DNA of 64,000 nt from an uncultured Eubacteriales bacterium (GTDB lineage Bacteria; Bacillota; Clostridia; Oscillospirales; UBA644). The position numbers were made by a program, and so were the translations under genes. The stretch is taken from positions 1 through 64,000 of the forward strand of contig CAUHAO010000009.1 of assembly GCA_959604355.1 (NCBI GenBank), written 5' to 3'. Shown in pieces: positions 18,949 to 28,452 of the stretch; the stretch's first letter is position 1; every line of letters starts with the position of its first letter. The notes under the pieces are model-generated. The model saw only the letters and a program-made list of their open reading frames with translations. It was not told where the DNA came from and made no database searches.

Positions 18949-19815
18949 TTATTCTTCGTTTTCGGTTTTTTGCGCAAACCCCTCGCCGTGCACTTCCGCA
19001 ACGTCACCGACTATCATAAAAACATTCCCGTCAATGCTTTTGGCAATCTGCTTGACACGAAAAAGTTCGTATTTGCGCACGACGATAAGAATCATTTTCT
19101 TATCTTTGCCCGTGTATGCGCCGACGGAATTGATATACGTCACTCCACGCCCCATTTTCTGCATTATCTCATCCGCTATTTCTTTGTATTTATCCGAAAT
19201 GATGTAGATGAGTTTGCCCTTATCCGGTCCCTGAAGGAGAATATCAACGATGACTCCGAACGTAAATATTTCTATTGCCGCGTAAAACGCCGTGGAAAGA
19301 TTTTTGAACGCAATGACAGCGCCGACAACAACCACGATATCTATAACAAATATCATCGTGCCGTAGGATATCCAGCGTACCCTGTCACAAAGCAGCTTTG
19401 CCAAAGAATCGCTGCCGCCGGTGGTCATGCCGCGCATATACAGCAATCCGAGCCCTAAGCCCGAAACGATGCCGCCGAAAAGCGCCGCAACAATGACATC
19501 ATCCGTGTACGCGGGAACGATGAGAGCCCCTATATCGACAAACACGGACGTGACGACCGTTGCTATGGCTGTGCGGATAAATGATTTTACGCCATAACGT
19601 ATCCACATAGCGATAAAAATGGGAATATTCACAAGTATTATCAGTATACCGACGGGGATCGGCATAAAATGGTTGATTATGACCGAAAGGCCGGTCGCTC
19701 CGCCGGAAATTATAAGGTTCGGCACAAGGAACATATTTACGGCAACCGAGTTTATACAGCTGCCCAGAATCAAGAGCAGTACATTCGTCAGATTTGTACG
19801 CAATTTTTTACTCAT
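18949..19815 (-). CDS. YitT family membrane protein (DUF161/DUF2179)
   Basis: A 288-residue integral membrane protein: five or six hydrophobic segments in residues 8-200, with the YitT signature G-G-A-T-G-L-S near residue 37 and G-G-S-D-S-L-A-K near 131, then a cytoplasmic DUF2179 domain (about 215-280; G-R-G-V-T-Y-I-N-S-V-G-A-Y-T-G-K). Function is unproven; the C-terminal domain may bind a ligand. It follows mrnC after 29 bases and may be read with it. It also precedes ypeB, separated by the hairpin at 18880-18918. Confidence 0.9.
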   Translation of the reverse strand: MSKKLRTNLTNVLLLILGSCINSVAVNMFLVPNLIISGGATGLSVIINHFMPIPVGILIILVNIPIFIAMWIRYGVKSFIRTAIATVVTSVFVDIGALIVPAYTDDVIVAALFGGIVSGLGLGLLYMRGMTTGGSDSLAKLLCDRVRWISYGTMIFVIDIVVVVGAVIAFKNLSTAFYAAIEIFTFGVIVDILLQGPDKGKLIYIISDKYKEIADEIMQKMGRGVTYINSVGAYTGKDKKMILIVVRKYELFRVKQIAKSIDGNVFMIVGDVAEVHGEGFAQKTENEE

Positions 19816-19844
19816 GGCCGGACCTCCGCAAATAAATATGTTAT

Positions 19845-20243
19845 TTATTCTTTCGCCGTCATAAGAGAAAAAAGCTCGTGCAGACGCTCTGTTTTTCCCA
19901 CAAGATAGAGATATCCGAAAAGCGTTTCAAGCCCGGTCGCACGCTTGTATTCGTCGACGGTGTTGTTGCGGTTATGGGAGGAATGAGCGTTCCTGCCGCG
20001 CTTGAATACGGCAAGTTCTTCCTCTGTCAGTATATGCTCTATCTTTGCAAAGCCCACACATTGACCGCTCGCGCTGACAAATTTCTGCGCCGCGGCATGG
20101 AGCTTCCCGTTCGGACGGTTCTCTTCAAGAAGAAGTTTCTCCCGAATGAGCAATTCATATACACAATCTCCTATGTATGCAAGAGAAAGAGGCCCGTACA
20201 TTGATGCGGAACGTGCGTCAATGGGGGCCGAATTATTCAGCAT
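19845..20243 (-). CDS. mrnC: Mini-ribonuclease III
   Basis: A 132-residue RNase III catalytic domain without the double-stranded RNA-binding domain. It trims 23S rRNA precursor ends in Bacillota. The active-site segment L-A-Y-I-G-D-C-V-Y-E (residues 21-30) and the R-G-R-N-A-H-S-S-H-N-R-N block near 82 are diagnostic. It overlaps the end of recR by seven bases (ATGCTGA), so the two are translationally coupled. In other Bacillota mrnC is usually next to cysS and rlmB; here it is placed in the dnaX-ybaB-recR operon instead. Confidence 0.93.
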   Translation of the reverse strand: MLNNSAPIDARSASMYGPLSLAYIGDCVYELLIREKLLLEENRPNGKLHAAAQKFVSASGQCVGFAKIEHILTEEELAVFKRGRNAHSSHNRNNTVDEYKRATGLETLFGYLYLVGKTERLHELFSLMTAKE

Positions 20244-20842
20244 TGCAGTTCCCTCCGGTTTTCAATGGCCTTGGAGAGAGTAAGCTCGTCGGTATATTCA
20301 AGGTCTCCGCCGACGGGCAATCCGAACGCAAGCCGCGTAACGTTTACTCCTATCGGAGTGAGCAGTTTTGCGATATAAAGTGCCGTCGTGTCGCCCTCGA
20401 CCGTCGGGTTTGTCGCGACTATGACTTCCTTGACCTCGCCAGACGAAAGACGAGTGACGAGTTCCTTGAGCGGCAGATCCGCGGGCCCGATATTGTCCAT
20501 AGGCGAAATAAGCCCGTAAAGAACGTGATAAAGACCGTGATATTCGCGCGTTTTTTCGACCGCCATGACGTCTGAAGGAGACTCCACGACACATATCACG
20601 CTTTTGTCGCGTCTCTCGTCCTCACATACCGAGCAAACAGGCTTGTCCGTAAGGTTCTGGCATATAGGGCAGCGATGGATAAGGTTCCGCGCCTGAGTGA
20701 TCGCGTCCGCAAACCCGCGAGCCTGCTCCTCGGGCATGTTGAGCACATGAAAAGAAAGCCTCTGCGCCATTTTCGGGCCTATCCCGGGAAGGCGACGGAA
20801 GCATTCCGTAAGTGTTTCGAGAGAATTTATCTGATAGGACAT
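20237..20842 (-). CDS. recR: Recombination mediator RecR
   Basis: A 201-residue RecR. N-terminal helix-hairpin-helix (L-P-G-I-G-P-K-M-A-Q-R), four-cysteine zinc finger (C-P-I-C ... C-S-V-C near 57-72), TOPRIM domain (V-V-E-S-P-S-D-V near 84) and a C-terminal Walker-B-like segment. It loads RecA on gapped DNA together with RecF/RecO. It lies 15 bases after ybaB in the classical dnaX-ybaB-recR order and overlaps mrnC by seven bases. Confidence 0.97.
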   Translation of the reverse strand: MSYQINSLETLTECFRRLPGIGPKMAQRLSFHVLNMPEEQARGFADAITQARNLIHRCPICQNLTDKPVCSVCEDERRDKSVICVVESPSDVMAVEKTREYHGLYHVLYGLISPMDNIGPADLPLKELVTRLSSGEVKEVIVATNPTVEGDTTALYIAKLLTPIGVNVTRLAFGLPVGGDLEYTDELTLSKAIENRRELQC

Positions 20843-20857
20843 TTTCCTGTCCCTTTC

Positions 20858-21202
20858 TTACATAAGTCCCGGGATATTAGGCAGCGAACCTGTGATTTTC
20901 GACATTTCGTCAGCCGCGGCGGTCTCGACCTTTGCGATAGCCTCGTTGACAGCGGCGATTATCATATCCTGCATCATTTCTATATCTTCAGGCTCCGTGC
21001 CGACGGCTTCGGGAGCAATGGTAAGGGACGTTATCTGCTTGTCACCGCGTATGGTGACCTTGACCATCCCGCCGCCCGACGTGACTTCATATTCCGCGGC
21101 CTCAAGTTCTGCCTGCTTTTTCTCCATATCCTCCTGCGCTTTCTGAAGCTGGCGCAGCATCTCCTGGCGGTTTCCGCCCTGATTGGGTAATCTTACTTTC
21201 AT
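20858..21202 (-). CDS. YbaB/EbfC family nucleoid-associated protein
   Basis: A 114-residue small DNA-binding dimer. The glutamine/lysine-rich amphipathic helix (residues 10-37), the strand T-S-G-G-G-M-V-K-V-T, and the E-M-M-Q-D-M-I-I-A-A-V-N-E-A helix are typical of the YbaB tweezers fold. Positioned two bases after dnaX and 15 before recR, the normal bacterial order. It coats DNA and may regulate locally. Confidence 0.94.
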   Translation of the reverse strand: MKVRLPNQGGNRQEMLRQLQKAQEDMEKKQAELEAAEYEVTSGGGMVKVTIRGDKQITSLTIAPEAVGTEPEDIEMMQDMIIAAVNEAIAKVETAAADEMSKITGSLPNIPGLM

Positions 21203-21204
21203 AT

Positions 21205-22947
21205 TTAGATTCCTTCCTGAATATTGTCTTCAAAATCGAAAAATCCGTTTTGCGCGGTTTTGGCGAACGCGGACGCATCGGAAATATATTTCTTGATATC
21301 GAGTCCTTCCTCGTATGTGACAGTATAGCCGTCCTTGCGGCACTCGTGCAGACTCTTTTCGATTATACCCTTGGCGCGAGGATTCGAAATGTCCGCATAA
21401 TACTGCTCATCGCAAAGCACTTTTATCTCTCTGCCGCGCCATATCGCAATACAGTTATCGTGCAGGGTCATGGCAAGGAACATATCCTCTTTCTCGGCGG
21501 CGTACGCAACGTCCTGCCAAGAGCCCATTTCCTGCCACTCATCGCCGTCAGGTTCTGATTTCGGCGCCGTCTTCGGCGCTTCCTGCTTCGGAGTCGGCGC
21601 AGCAGGTGAAGTGTCTTCTTCGACATAATCGAAGTCGTCGGGAACAGGGTCAAAGTCGTCCGGAACGGGGTCAAAATCGGGTGCAGGCTCGGAGGCGTGC
21701 CCTTTTATCGGTTTGGGAGGCTCCGGCCGAGGCGCAGAAACAGTCGCGGGTCTTTCAAGTGCGGGGTCGATCTTTACGGATACGGGGCGTGACGCCGCTG
21801 TCATGGTATTCCCATGAGCGATGGCATTTTCAAGCGCGTCTATCCGCGCCGAAAGCGCTTTCACGTCGCCGTCAAGGGACGGGTGCGAGGTCTTGAGTAA
21901 ACATATCTCGACATCGGCACGCTTATCGGGACTGCGGGGCAGCGCCTGAAGCGTCTGAGAGAATTTCTCCGAGCAATAAAGCAAGCGTTCTACGGTAAAA
22001 AGATCCGCAATTTCTTTGAGAGTTTTCATATCCTCTTCGCCACGGTCTATCGTTTTTGCATAATTCGTCGTCGTTTTGACGACCGTGAGTTCGCGGAAAA
22101 GCGAAAGCATTTCACGGCACAGCACCGACAAGTCTTTCGACGCGGTGTACATATCCGCGACCTGAGCAAAAAGCGCGTCCGTGTCAGCCTCAGCTATCGA
22201 ACGTGCGAGCGAATACAGTGTTCCTCTGCCGATAACTCCGAGAATTCGCTCCGTGTCTTCCGTGCCGTCGCTTTCAAGCACCTTGTCAAGCAGAGACAGC
22301 GCATCGCGCATCGAGCCGTCGGCAAGATCCGCCACAAGATTTACCGTACTGTCGGGAAGAGTTCTGTTTTCAAGTTCAAGTATCTTTTTTATCCTCGCGG
22401 AGATCGACATTATATTCAGACGGAAAAAATCGAACCTCTGGCAGCGGGAAAGTATTGTCGCCGGGACTTTGTATGCCTCGGTCGTCGCAAGAATGAACAC
22501 CGCGTGGCTCGGCGGTTCTTCAAGGGTTTTGAGCAAAGCGTTAAACGCACCCTGCGAAAGCATATGAACTTCGTCGATTATATAAACCTTGAATTTCGCG
22601 CTCACAGGCGTGAAAACTATTTCGTCGCGGATCTGGCGCACGCTGTCAACGCCGTTGTTGCTTGCCGCGTCTATTTCTACGATATCGTAAATACTTCCGT
22701 CAAGAATTCCTTTGCATACCGAGCACTCGTTGCATGGCTCTCCGTTGACGGGATGAAGGCAATTTATCGCTCTGGCGAGGATCTTTGCGCAGCTCGTTTT
22801 ACCGGTTCCGCGTGTGCCGCAGAAAAGGTAAGCGTGCGAAAACTGTCCCGACTGCACCTGCTTGGCGAGAGTCTTTGTGATATGCTCTTGCCCCGTCATG
22901 TCGGAAAAAGTCTTCGGTCTGTATTTTCTGTACAGCGCCTGATACAC
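21205..22947 (-). CDS. dnaX: DNA polymerase III subunit gamma/tau
   Basis: A 580-residue clamp-loader ATPase. AAA+ module (1-220): G-T-R-G-T-G-K-T-S Walker A near residue 45, a four-cysteine zinc site (C-N-E-C-S-V-C), D-E-V-H Walker B and L-S-R-C-Q-R-F sensor; then the lid and domain III (to about 365), an acidic proline-rich linker (about 410-500) with two copies of D-P-V-P-D-D-F, and a C-terminal domain. Homology sets the GTG at 22947 behind GAGGAGG. I saw no obvious A-run slippery site, so separate gamma by frameshifting is not supported. It is directly downstream of the SRP RNA gene. Confidence 0.95.
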   Translation of the reverse strand: MYQALYRKYRPKTFSDMTGQEHITKTLAKQVQSGQFSHAYLFCGTRGTGKTSCAKILARAINCLHPVNGEPCNECSVCKGILDGSIYDIVEIDAASNNGVDSVRQIRDEIVFTPVSAKFKVYIIDEVHMLSQGAFNALLKTLEEPPSHAVFILATTEAYKVPATILSRCQRFDFFRLNIMSISARIKKILELENRTLPDSTVNLVADLADGSMRDALSLLDKVLESDGTEDTERILGVIGRGTLYSLARSIAEADTDALFAQVADMYTASKDLSVLCREMLSLFRELTVVKTTTNYAKTIDRGEEDMKTLKEIADLFTVERLLYCSEKFSQTLQALPRSPDKRADVEICLLKTSHPSLDGDVKALSARIDALENAIAHGNTMTAASRPVSVKIDPALERPATVSAPRPEPPKPIKGHASEPAPDFDPVPDDFDPVPDDFDYVEEDTSPAAPTPKQEAPKTAPKSEPDGDEWQEMGSWQDVAYAAEKEDMFLAMTLHDNCIAIWRGREIKVLCDEQYYADISNPRAKGIIEKSLHECRKDGYTVTYEEGLDIKKYISDASAFAKTAQNGFFDFEDNIQEGI

Positions 22948-22973
22948 TTCGCAGCGCCTCCTCGGAAAAAATA

Positions 22974-23075
22974 GAGAGTACGGGTTCCTTGCTGTACACT
23001 TTAACTGTGCGTAATGCTGCTCGGTTCCCCGCCTGACATGGTTGGCACGTAAAGTCACGCAAGACCCGTACTCTT
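22974..23075 (-). ncRNA. ffs: Small signal recognition particle RNA (4.5S type)
   Basis: On the minus strand a hairpin RNA of about 100 bases. Its ends pair (GAGTACGGG with CCCGTACTC) and the apical helix 8 shows A-A-C-C-A-U-G-U-C-A-G-G, a GGAA tetraloop closed by CGG/CCG, and A-G-C-A-G-C, the Ffh-binding consensus. No Alu domain, so this is the short bacterial form. TATTTTTT after the closing stem resembles a terminator. Its place just before dnaX is typical. The promoter at 23081-23109 puts the start at about 23075. Confidence 0.93.
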
Positions 23076-23080
23076 AATAT

Positions 23081-23109
23081 ATTATACACTATTTTATACA
23101 ATAAATCAA
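23081..23109 (-). promoter_or_regulatory. SRP RNA promoter
   Basis: Minus strand TTGATT (23104-23109), 17 bases, TATAAT (23081-23086). Its start point matches the 5' end of the RNA. Part may read through into dnaX. Divergent from the promoter at 23139. Confidence 0.85.
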
Positions 23110-23138
23110 GAGGTCAAAAGCAAATATTTTTAAACTGT

Positions 23139-23167
23139 TTGACTTTTACCCGCTTTTATGATATACT
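23139..23167 (+). promoter_or_regulatory. Promoter of the rRNA pseudouridine synthase gene
   Basis: TTGACT (23139-23144), 17 bases, TATACT (23162-23167), with TGA at 23159-23161 giving an extended -10. The start codon lies 23 bases past the -10. Confidence 0.85.
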
Positions 23168-23190
23168 TATCATGAAGGAGAGTGCAAGAA

Positions 23191-23871
23191 ATGCCGAAAA
23201 GACTTGATTTTATCCTGTCAAATGCGGGAGGGGCGAGCCGTTCCGAGGTCAAGACGCTCATACGTCGCGGCCATGTCTGTGTAGATGGGGAAATAATTAA
23301 AGACCCTTCCGCACAATTCGATGAGAACGTGCAGATAACCGTTGACGGCAAACCAATCGACACGACCGCTACCGTCTACTGCATAATCAACAAGCCCGCG
23401 GGATACGTCTGTTCCAACGACGGCGACGACTCCGTACTCAAACTCATCAAGCCGCCGCTTTACCGCAAAGATATTTTCACCGTCGGAAGGCTCGACAAGG
23501 ACACAACGGGACTGCTGATAATCACCAACGACGGAACTTTCGCGCATTCCGTCACCGCTCCGCGCCGAAAAATAGAGAAAACGTACCGAGCGACGCTTTC
23601 GCGCCCCGTGACGGAGGATGACATTGAGCGTTTTGCGGAGGGCATTGAGCCGTTTGCACCCGCAAAACTTGAAAAAGACGGAGAAAACGCGGCATTTGTC
23701 ACCGTAACGGAGGGGCAATTCCATGAGGTCAAGCGCCTCTTTGCCGCAACGGGAAATGAAGTGCTCACGCTCCGCCGCGTAAGCATCGGGCGTCTGACTT
23801 TGCCCGACGACTTGCTCGAGGGCGACGCCCGTGCGCTGACGGATGAGGAAAAAGACTCTATATTTGTATAA
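23191..23871 (+). CDS. rRNA pseudouridine synthase, RsuA/RluB family
   Basis: A 226-residue RNA pseudouridine synthase: N-terminal S4 domain (1-60; R-L-D-F-I-L-S-N-A-G-G-A-S-R), then the catalytic domain with G-R-L-D-K-D-T-T-G-L-L (catalytic aspartate in R-L-D, about residue 105) and the K-T-Y-R-A segment. Whether it modifies 16S (RsuA) or 23S rRNA (RluB) is not decidable by eye; the compact size resembles RsuA. ATG at 23191 has AAGGAG ten bases upstream; the GTG at 23182 is too close to that site. Single-gene unit divergent from the SRP RNA. Confidence 0.9.
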   Translation: MPKRLDFILSNAGGASRSEVKTLIRRGHVCVDGEIIKDPSAQFDENVQITVDGKPIDTTATVYCIINKPAGYVCSNDGDDSVLKLIKPPLYRKDIFTVGRLDKDTTGLLIITNDGTFAHSVTAPRRKIEKTYRATLSRPVTEDDIERFAEGIEPFAPAKLEKDGENAAFVTVTEGQFHEVKRLFAATGNEVLTLRRVSIGRLTLPDDLLEGDARALTDEEKDSIFV

Positions 23872-23930
23872 ATATTTTATATAATATGATATTTCCCGCC
23901 TGAAAAACACGGCGGGAAACATTTATTCAG

Positions 23931-24665
23931 TTATGCCTTGCTTTTCGAAACAACGCAGCGAATTATACACGGCAATGACAAAATGACGTCCGTGACGGCG
24001 AGGATCGCGAGCGAGGGAACGAGATACCACAGGTCCACATCTATCCACGAGCGGAAAAGCTCAAGTATCGGGATGCCGTCGGCATTAAGCGTGAACATAT
24101 AGTTCGGCGAGCCGAGCCCGTTCTGCGTAATAAAAACGTTGACACAGTGGCACACGATTGCAAAGGCGAACAAAAACACGTTCGTCAGAGCGGTACGTTT
24201 GATGTCGATCCTGAAAAATCCCAGCATATACATCAGAATTCCGCCGTTTGCCACGAGAATGTGCTGCAGGTAAAACGCAAATATTCTCACATCAAGCAAA
24301 GAGTATCCAACGAACGCCCGCGACGGGAAAAGAAGCGCCATGAGCCCGCCGATGGACGCGATAAAATATGCGTAGTGGTAAAAGAGTTTATTCTTAAACA
24401 GCATCGCTGCGAGATTGATTATAAGGCTGAAATCACAAAGATACAGCGGCAGATTGTTCCAGACATTGAAACTGCCGCCTTCGTTTTTATACATTAAAAA
24501 TATTCTGAATATGTAAAGCAGCAGATTAAAGAGCTCAATGGCGAGCACCGCGTAATATTTCGTTTTTTCGGTTCTTTTCCTCAACAGCAGCCACAAACCC
24601 GCCGTCAATGCGACTGTAAACATCAACACGGATATGTGCCATATATTAAATTGTTCAATTATCAT
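23931..24665 (-). CDS. YwaF (TIGR02206) family membrane protein
   Basis: A 244-residue polytopic membrane protein of the YwaF/TMEM164-like family, with about seven hydrophobic segments. Family residues include N-N-L-P-L-Y-L-C-D near 70 and the histidine in F-Y-L-Q-H-I near 120. Function unknown in bacteria; the eukaryotic relative acts in lipid acyl transfer, so a lipid role is possible. The start at 24665 gives a normal N-terminal region with GGAG 11 bases upstream; the open frame goes further but without homology. It lies behind the rplL terminator. Confidence 0.85.
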   Translation of the reverse strand: MIIEQFNIWHISVLMFTVALTAGLWLLLRKRTEKTKYYAVLAIELFNLLLYIFRIFLMYKNEGGSFNVWNNLPLYLCDFSLIINLAAMLFKNKLFYHYAYFIASIGGLMALLFPSRAFVGYSLLDVRIFAFYLQHILVANGGILMYMLGFFRIDIKRTALTNVFLFAFAIVCHCVNVFITQNGLGSPNYMFTLNADGIPILELFRSWIDVDLWYLVPSLAILAVTDVILSLPCIIRCVVSKSKA

Positions 24666-24787
24666 TTTTCTATCTGCTCCGTCCGTTTTCCGCGTATACG
24701 TCTCATCCCGTGCGAGAAGCACATCAATTATCAGGCTCTGCATCGCACCGGAAGCTTTCCCTTTTATTCCGCGACTTTTCCGCGTCA

Positions 24788-24825
24788 TACAAAAATGTTC
24801 CGCACATCTGATATGTGCGGAACAT
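24788..24825 (-). terminator. Terminator after rplL
   Basis: ATGTTCCGCACAT (24795-24807) pairs perfectly with ATGTGCGGAACAT (24813-24825); on the minus strand TTTTTGTAT follows. It ends the rplJL transcript. Confidence 0.92.
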
Positions 24826-24862
24826 AATTTTCGTGCGGCAATCGCAGTTATGCAAGGTTGAA

Positions 24863-25240
24863 TTATTTGAGTTCAACTTTAGCGCCGGCAGCTTCAAGAG
24901 CAGCCTTAGCAGCTTCAGCGTCTTCCTTGGAAACGTTTTCTTTGACAGCCTTGGGAGCGTTGTCAACGATTTCCTTGGATTCTTTCAAACCGAGGCCGGT
25001 GATTTCACGGATCGCCTTGATGACATCCATCTTCTTCTCACCGATATCAGCAAGAACGACGGTGAATTCGGTCTTCTCGTCAGCAGCAGCAGCGCCGCCT
25101 GCAGCGGGAGCCGCAACAGCAGCAACGGGAGCTGCGGATACACCGAACTCTTCCTCGAGAGCTTTAACGAGGTCTGCAAGTTCGAGTATGGTAAGGGTCT
25201 TGATTTCTTCGATTATCTGATTGGATTTTTCGCTAGCCAT
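24863..25240 (-). CDS. rplL: 50S ribosomal protein bL12 (L7/L12)
   Basis: A 125-residue L7/L12: N-terminal dimerisation domain (1-35), an alanine-rich hinge (36-55, with repeats of A-A-P-A-A-G), and the factor-binding C-terminal domain (56-125) with E-V-T-type helix [13 protein letters not shown]. It recruits translation GTPases to the ribosomal stalk. It is 78 bases after rplJ and ends in a strong terminator; no rpoB follows, so the classical rplKAJL-rpoBC order is broken. Confidence 0.97.
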   Translation of the reverse strand: MASEKSNQIIEEIKTLTILELADLVKALEEEFGVSAAPVAAVAAPAAGGAAAADEKTEFTVVLADIGEKKMDVIKAIREITGLGLKESKEIVDNAPKAVKENVSKEDAEAAKAALEAAGAKVELK

Positions 25241-25318
25241 TTTAAGTTTCCTCCTGTTTAATTCCGATCCGTTGCGGATCAGGTAAAATTATTAAGTATC
25301 CGGTGACGACCGGTGAGA

Positions 25319-25825
25319 TTAAGCCTCGGCAGAAGCCGATTCTTTGTCGATTTTCGCCTGAAGGACATAAGCCAGTCCGTAGAGAGAGGACTGCAAGCTT
25401 CCCAGCATCTTCGCGATGAGGCCTTCCTTGGACGGGATCTCGGACAGAGCGACGATTCCGTTAGCGTCGAGTATCTCGCCGTCAACAAAACCTGCCTTGA
25501 CCTTGAAGTTTTCGTGAGTTTTTGCGAAATCGCAGATGATTCTTGCTGCTGCGGTATAATCTTCGCTGACAGCCATAGCAGTCGTGCCGTTGAATATATC
25601 GCTCAGACCTTCATATCCTGCTTCTTTAGCGGCAAAACGTGCGAGAGTGTTCTTAACGACAGAGTAATGTACTCCTTCGCTGAGAAGCTTCTTACGCAGA
25701 GCCGTATCATCAGCAACGTTAATACCCTTGTAGTCAACGAAAACCGCTGTGTGAGCGCCTTTCATCTTCTCAACGAGATCTGCGACAGTCTGTTTTTTCT
25801 GCTGAAGTACTTCCTGATTGGGCAT
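25319..25825 (-). CDS. rplJ: 50S ribosomal protein uL10
   Basis: A 168-residue L10 that anchors the L7/L12 stalk. Family motifs V-F-V-D-Y-K-G-I, K-N-T-L-A-R and the C-terminal L12-binding helix (G-S-L-Q-S-S-L-Y-G-L-A-Y-V-L) are seen. The ATG at 25825 has GGAGGTG upstream; the longer open frame runs into the leader RNA. A leader with attenuator precedes it. Upstream is leuS, not rplA. Confidence 0.97.
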   Translation of the reverse strand: MPNQEVLQQKKQTVADLVEKMKGAHTAVFVDYKGINVADDTALRKKLLSEGVHYSVVKNTLARFAAKEAGYEGLSDIFNGTTAMAVSEDYTAAARIICDFAKTHENFKVKAGFVDGEILDANGIVALSEIPSKEGLIAKMLGSLQSSLYGLAYVLQAKIDKESASAEA

Positions 25826-25849
25826 TGGATTTTCACCTCCCGTGTTTGA

Positions 25850-25976
25850 TAAACAAAACAAAAAGCTCTTTCCCGCATATGCGAGAAAGAGCATAAAGAC
25901 ATGATTGTCAAAACTCTTCCTCGATAGGCATGTTTAAGCGAAAGCACCTATTGTCTTAGGAATCGTTCTTGCGAAC
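25850..25976 (-). promoter_or_regulatory. L10 (rplJ) leader RNA with attenuator
   Basis: The leader carries CCTAAGACAATAGGTGC (25960-25944), the characteristic antisequence of the Bacillota L10 leader, and later a hairpin GCTCTTTCTCGC/GCGGGAAAGAGC (25892-25865) followed by TTTTTGTTTTG. Known members bind L10-L12 and terminate early; that is inferred here from the match. Confidence 0.8.
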
Positions 25977-25982
25977 AGATTA

Positions 25983-26011
25983 ATTATATCAGAGGACTGC
26001 GACTTTGTCAA
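25983..26011 (-). promoter_or_regulatory. Promoter of rplJL
   Basis: Minus strand TTGACA (26006-26011), 17 bases, TATAAT (25983-25988): full consensus. It lies just behind the leuS stop at 26045. Confidence 0.93.
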
Positions 26012-26044
26012 GCCCTTATTTTGGCAACTTTTTATGAACAACGG

Positions 26045-28450
26045 TTATTTCACGACGATATTTATCATTCTGTCGGGCACATATATCTCTTTTACGATCT
26101 GCTTGCCGTCAATAAATGCTTTTACGTTCGCGTTTTCCTTCGCTGCTGCGATCGAGGTGTCCTTGTCGGCGCCCTTTGCGAGAATGACGGTTGCACGGAG
26201 CTTGCCGTTGACCTGAACGGGAAGTTCAACAGTCGCGTCGATGGTCTTCGCCTCGTCATATGTCGCCCATTTTCCGTTTGCGAGCATGCCCTCAAAGCCG
26301 TTTTCTTCCCACATTTCTTCCGTCAAGTGCGGCGCGAAGGGATTGAGTATAGTAAGTAGAGTGCGCATCTCGGCTTTGTTTATCGAGCCCTTGTCATAAA
26401 TATCGTTGAGCAGAGCCATCATAGCGGCGATAGCTGTATTGAATTTGAGATTTTCGATATCTTCGCCGACCTTTTTTACGGTCTTATGGAACGCTGCTTC
26501 GAGTTCGGGAGAATATTCCTCACCGTCACAGACAATACCCTGAAGCGCATATACGCGTTCGAGGAATCTCTTGCAGCCCTTTACGCCGTTTTCGGACCAC
26601 GGAGCCGCCTTTTCAAAATCGCCGATGAACATTTCATACAGGCGGAGAGTGTCCGCGCCGTAATCACGCACGATATCGTCGGGATTGACGACGTTTCCGC
26701 GGGACTTCGACATCTTTTCGTTGTTCGAGCCGAGAATCATGCCGTGCGATGTTCTCTTCTGATACGGTTCGGGCGTGGGAACAACGCCTATATCGTAGAG
26801 GAATTTGTGCCAGAAACGGGAGTACAGCAGATGAAGCGTCGTATGCTCCATACCGCCGTTATACCAGTCCACAGGCAGCCAGTATTTAAGCGCCTCATCG
26901 GACGCGAGAACTTCATTGTTTTTCGGGTCGCAGTAACGCAGGAAGTACCACGATGAACCCGCCCACTGGGGCATGGTGTCGGTTTCGCGTCTTGCTTTTC
27001 CGCCGCATTTCGGGCAGGTGGTGTTTATCCAGTCGGTCATCGCCGCAAGCGGGGACTCGCCGTTATCCGTCGGCTCATAGCTTTCGACGTCGGGCAGCTG
27101 CAGCGGCAGTTCGCTCTCGGGCAGTGCGACGCATCCGCACTTTTCGCAGAACACGACGGGAATGGGCTCACCCCAGTATCTCTGACGGGAGAACACCCAG
27201 TCACGAAGCTTGAAATTGACTTTTTCCTTGCCTATTCCCTTTTCTTCGAGCCATGCGATTATTTTCGCTTTCGCATCAGCGACGCTCAGACCGTTGAGAA
27301 AATCGGAATTGACAAGGGTTCCGGTCTCGATATCGGTAAACGCCTCTTTTTCGATGTCGCCGCCGGCAACTACCTCGACCATCGGCAGGTTAAACGCTTT
27401 CGCGAACGCCCAGTCGCGGGTATCGTGCGCAGGAACTGCCATTATTGCTCCCGTGCCGTAGCTCATAAGAACATAGTCGGAAACGAATATCGGGATCTGT
27501 TTGCCTGTAACAGGGTTTATCGCCTCGATGCCGTCAAGGCGAACACCCGTCTTGTCTTTGACAAGCTCGGTACGCTCAAAGTCGCTCTTGCGTGCCGCTT
27601 CTTCGCGGTACGCGACAAGCTCATCGTAATTCTTAAGTAACGCTTTTTTATCTTCGATAAGGTTATGTTCGGGAGAAATGACCATATACGTCGCGCCGAA
27701 AAGCGTATCGGGACGTGTTGTATAAACGGTGAGTGTGTCACTCGCGGTCGTGCCGAATTTCACTTCCGCCCCGGTCGAACGTCCGATCCAGTTGCGCTGC
27801 TGAGCCTTTATCTTCGGCATATAATCAACGAGATCAAGGTCGCTCACGAGTCTATCGGCGTATTCTGTTATTTTCAGAACCCATTGAGTCTTATTCTTTC
27901 TTATGACCGGGGCGCCGCAGCGTTCGCACACGCCGCCGACGACTTCCTCGTTTGCAAGCACGACTTTGCAGGACGTGCACCAGTTGACAGCCATTTTCTT
28001 TTTGTACGCAAGCCCCTTCTCTAAAAGCTTGAGGAATATCCATTGCGTCCATTTATAATAGTTTGGATCCGTCGTATTCACTTCGCGGTCCCAGTCGAAC
28101 GAAAGACCGAGCGACTGTATCTGCTGCTTGAAATGTGCGATATTTTTCTCCGTGACGATCCGCGGATGGATGTTATTCTTTATTGCAAAATTCTCCGTCG
28201 GCAGACCGAAAGCATCCCAGCCCATGGGATAAAGGACGTTGTAGCCCTGCATGCGGCGTTTACGCGCGACTATATCGAGCGCCGTATACGGACGGGGATG
28301 TCCTACATGGAGTCCCTGCCCCGACGGATACGGGAACTCAACAAGCGCGTAAAATTTAGGTCTGGAATAGTCGTTCGCTGCATGAAAGACGCCCTTCTCT
28401 TCCCATTTTTTCTGCCATTTGGGCTCGATTCTCTTATAATCGTAAGCCAT
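26045..28450 (-). CDS. leuS: Leucine-tRNA ligase
   Basis: An 801-residue class I synthetase. HIGH motif is H-V-G-H near residue 47; K-M-S-K-S is in [10 protein letters not shown] near 570; a zinc-type C-x-x-C pair (C-T-S-C ... C-E-R-C) lies near 163-180; the CP1 editing domain (about 220-400) includes T-T-R-P-D-T and the anticodon and C-terminal domains follow. Length fits bacterial LeuRS. The ATG at 28450 matches family M-x-Y-x-x-x-x-I-E-x-K-W-Q. It is the last gene of the smc operon, two bases after rsfS; I see no terminator after it. Confidence 0.97.
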   Translation of the reverse strand: MAYDYKRIEPKWQKKWEEKGVFHAANDYSRPKFYALVEFPYPSGQGLHVGHPRPYTALDIVARKRRMQGYNVLYPMGWDAFGLPTENFAIKNNIHPRIVTEKNIAHFKQQIQSLGLSFDWDREVNTTDPNYYKWTQWIFLKLLEKGLAYKKKMAVNWCTSCKVVLANEEVVGGVCERCGAPVIRKNKTQWVLKITEYADRLVSDLDLVDYMPKIKAQQRNWIGRSTGAEVKFGTTASDTLTVYTTRPDTLFGATYMVISPEHNLIEDKKALLKNYDELVAYREEAARKSDFERTELVKDKTGVRLDGIEAINPVTGKQIPIFVSDYVLMSYGTGAIMAVPAHDTRDWAFAKAFNLPMVEVVAGGDIEKEAFTDIETGTLVNSDFLNGLSVADAKAKIIAWLEEKGIGKEKVNFKLRDWVFSRQRYWGEPIPVVFCEKCGCVALPESELPLQLPDVESYEPTDNGESPLAAMTDWINTTCPKCGGKARRETDTMPQWAGSSWYFLRYCDPKNNEVLASDEALKYWLPVDWYNGGMEHTTLHLLYSRFWHKFLYDIGVVPTPEPYQKRTSHGMILGSNNEKMSKSRGNVVNPDDIVRDYGADTLRLYEMFIGDFEKAAPWSENGVKGCKRFLERVYALQGIVCDGEEYSPELEAAFHKTVKKVGEDIENLKFNTAIAAMMALLNDIYDKGSINKAEMRTLLTILNPFAPHLTEEMWEENGFEGMLANGKWATYDEAKTIDATVELPVQVNGKLRATVILAKGADKDTSIAAAKENANVKAFIDGKQIVKEIYVPDRMINIVVK

Positions 28451-28452
28451 GA

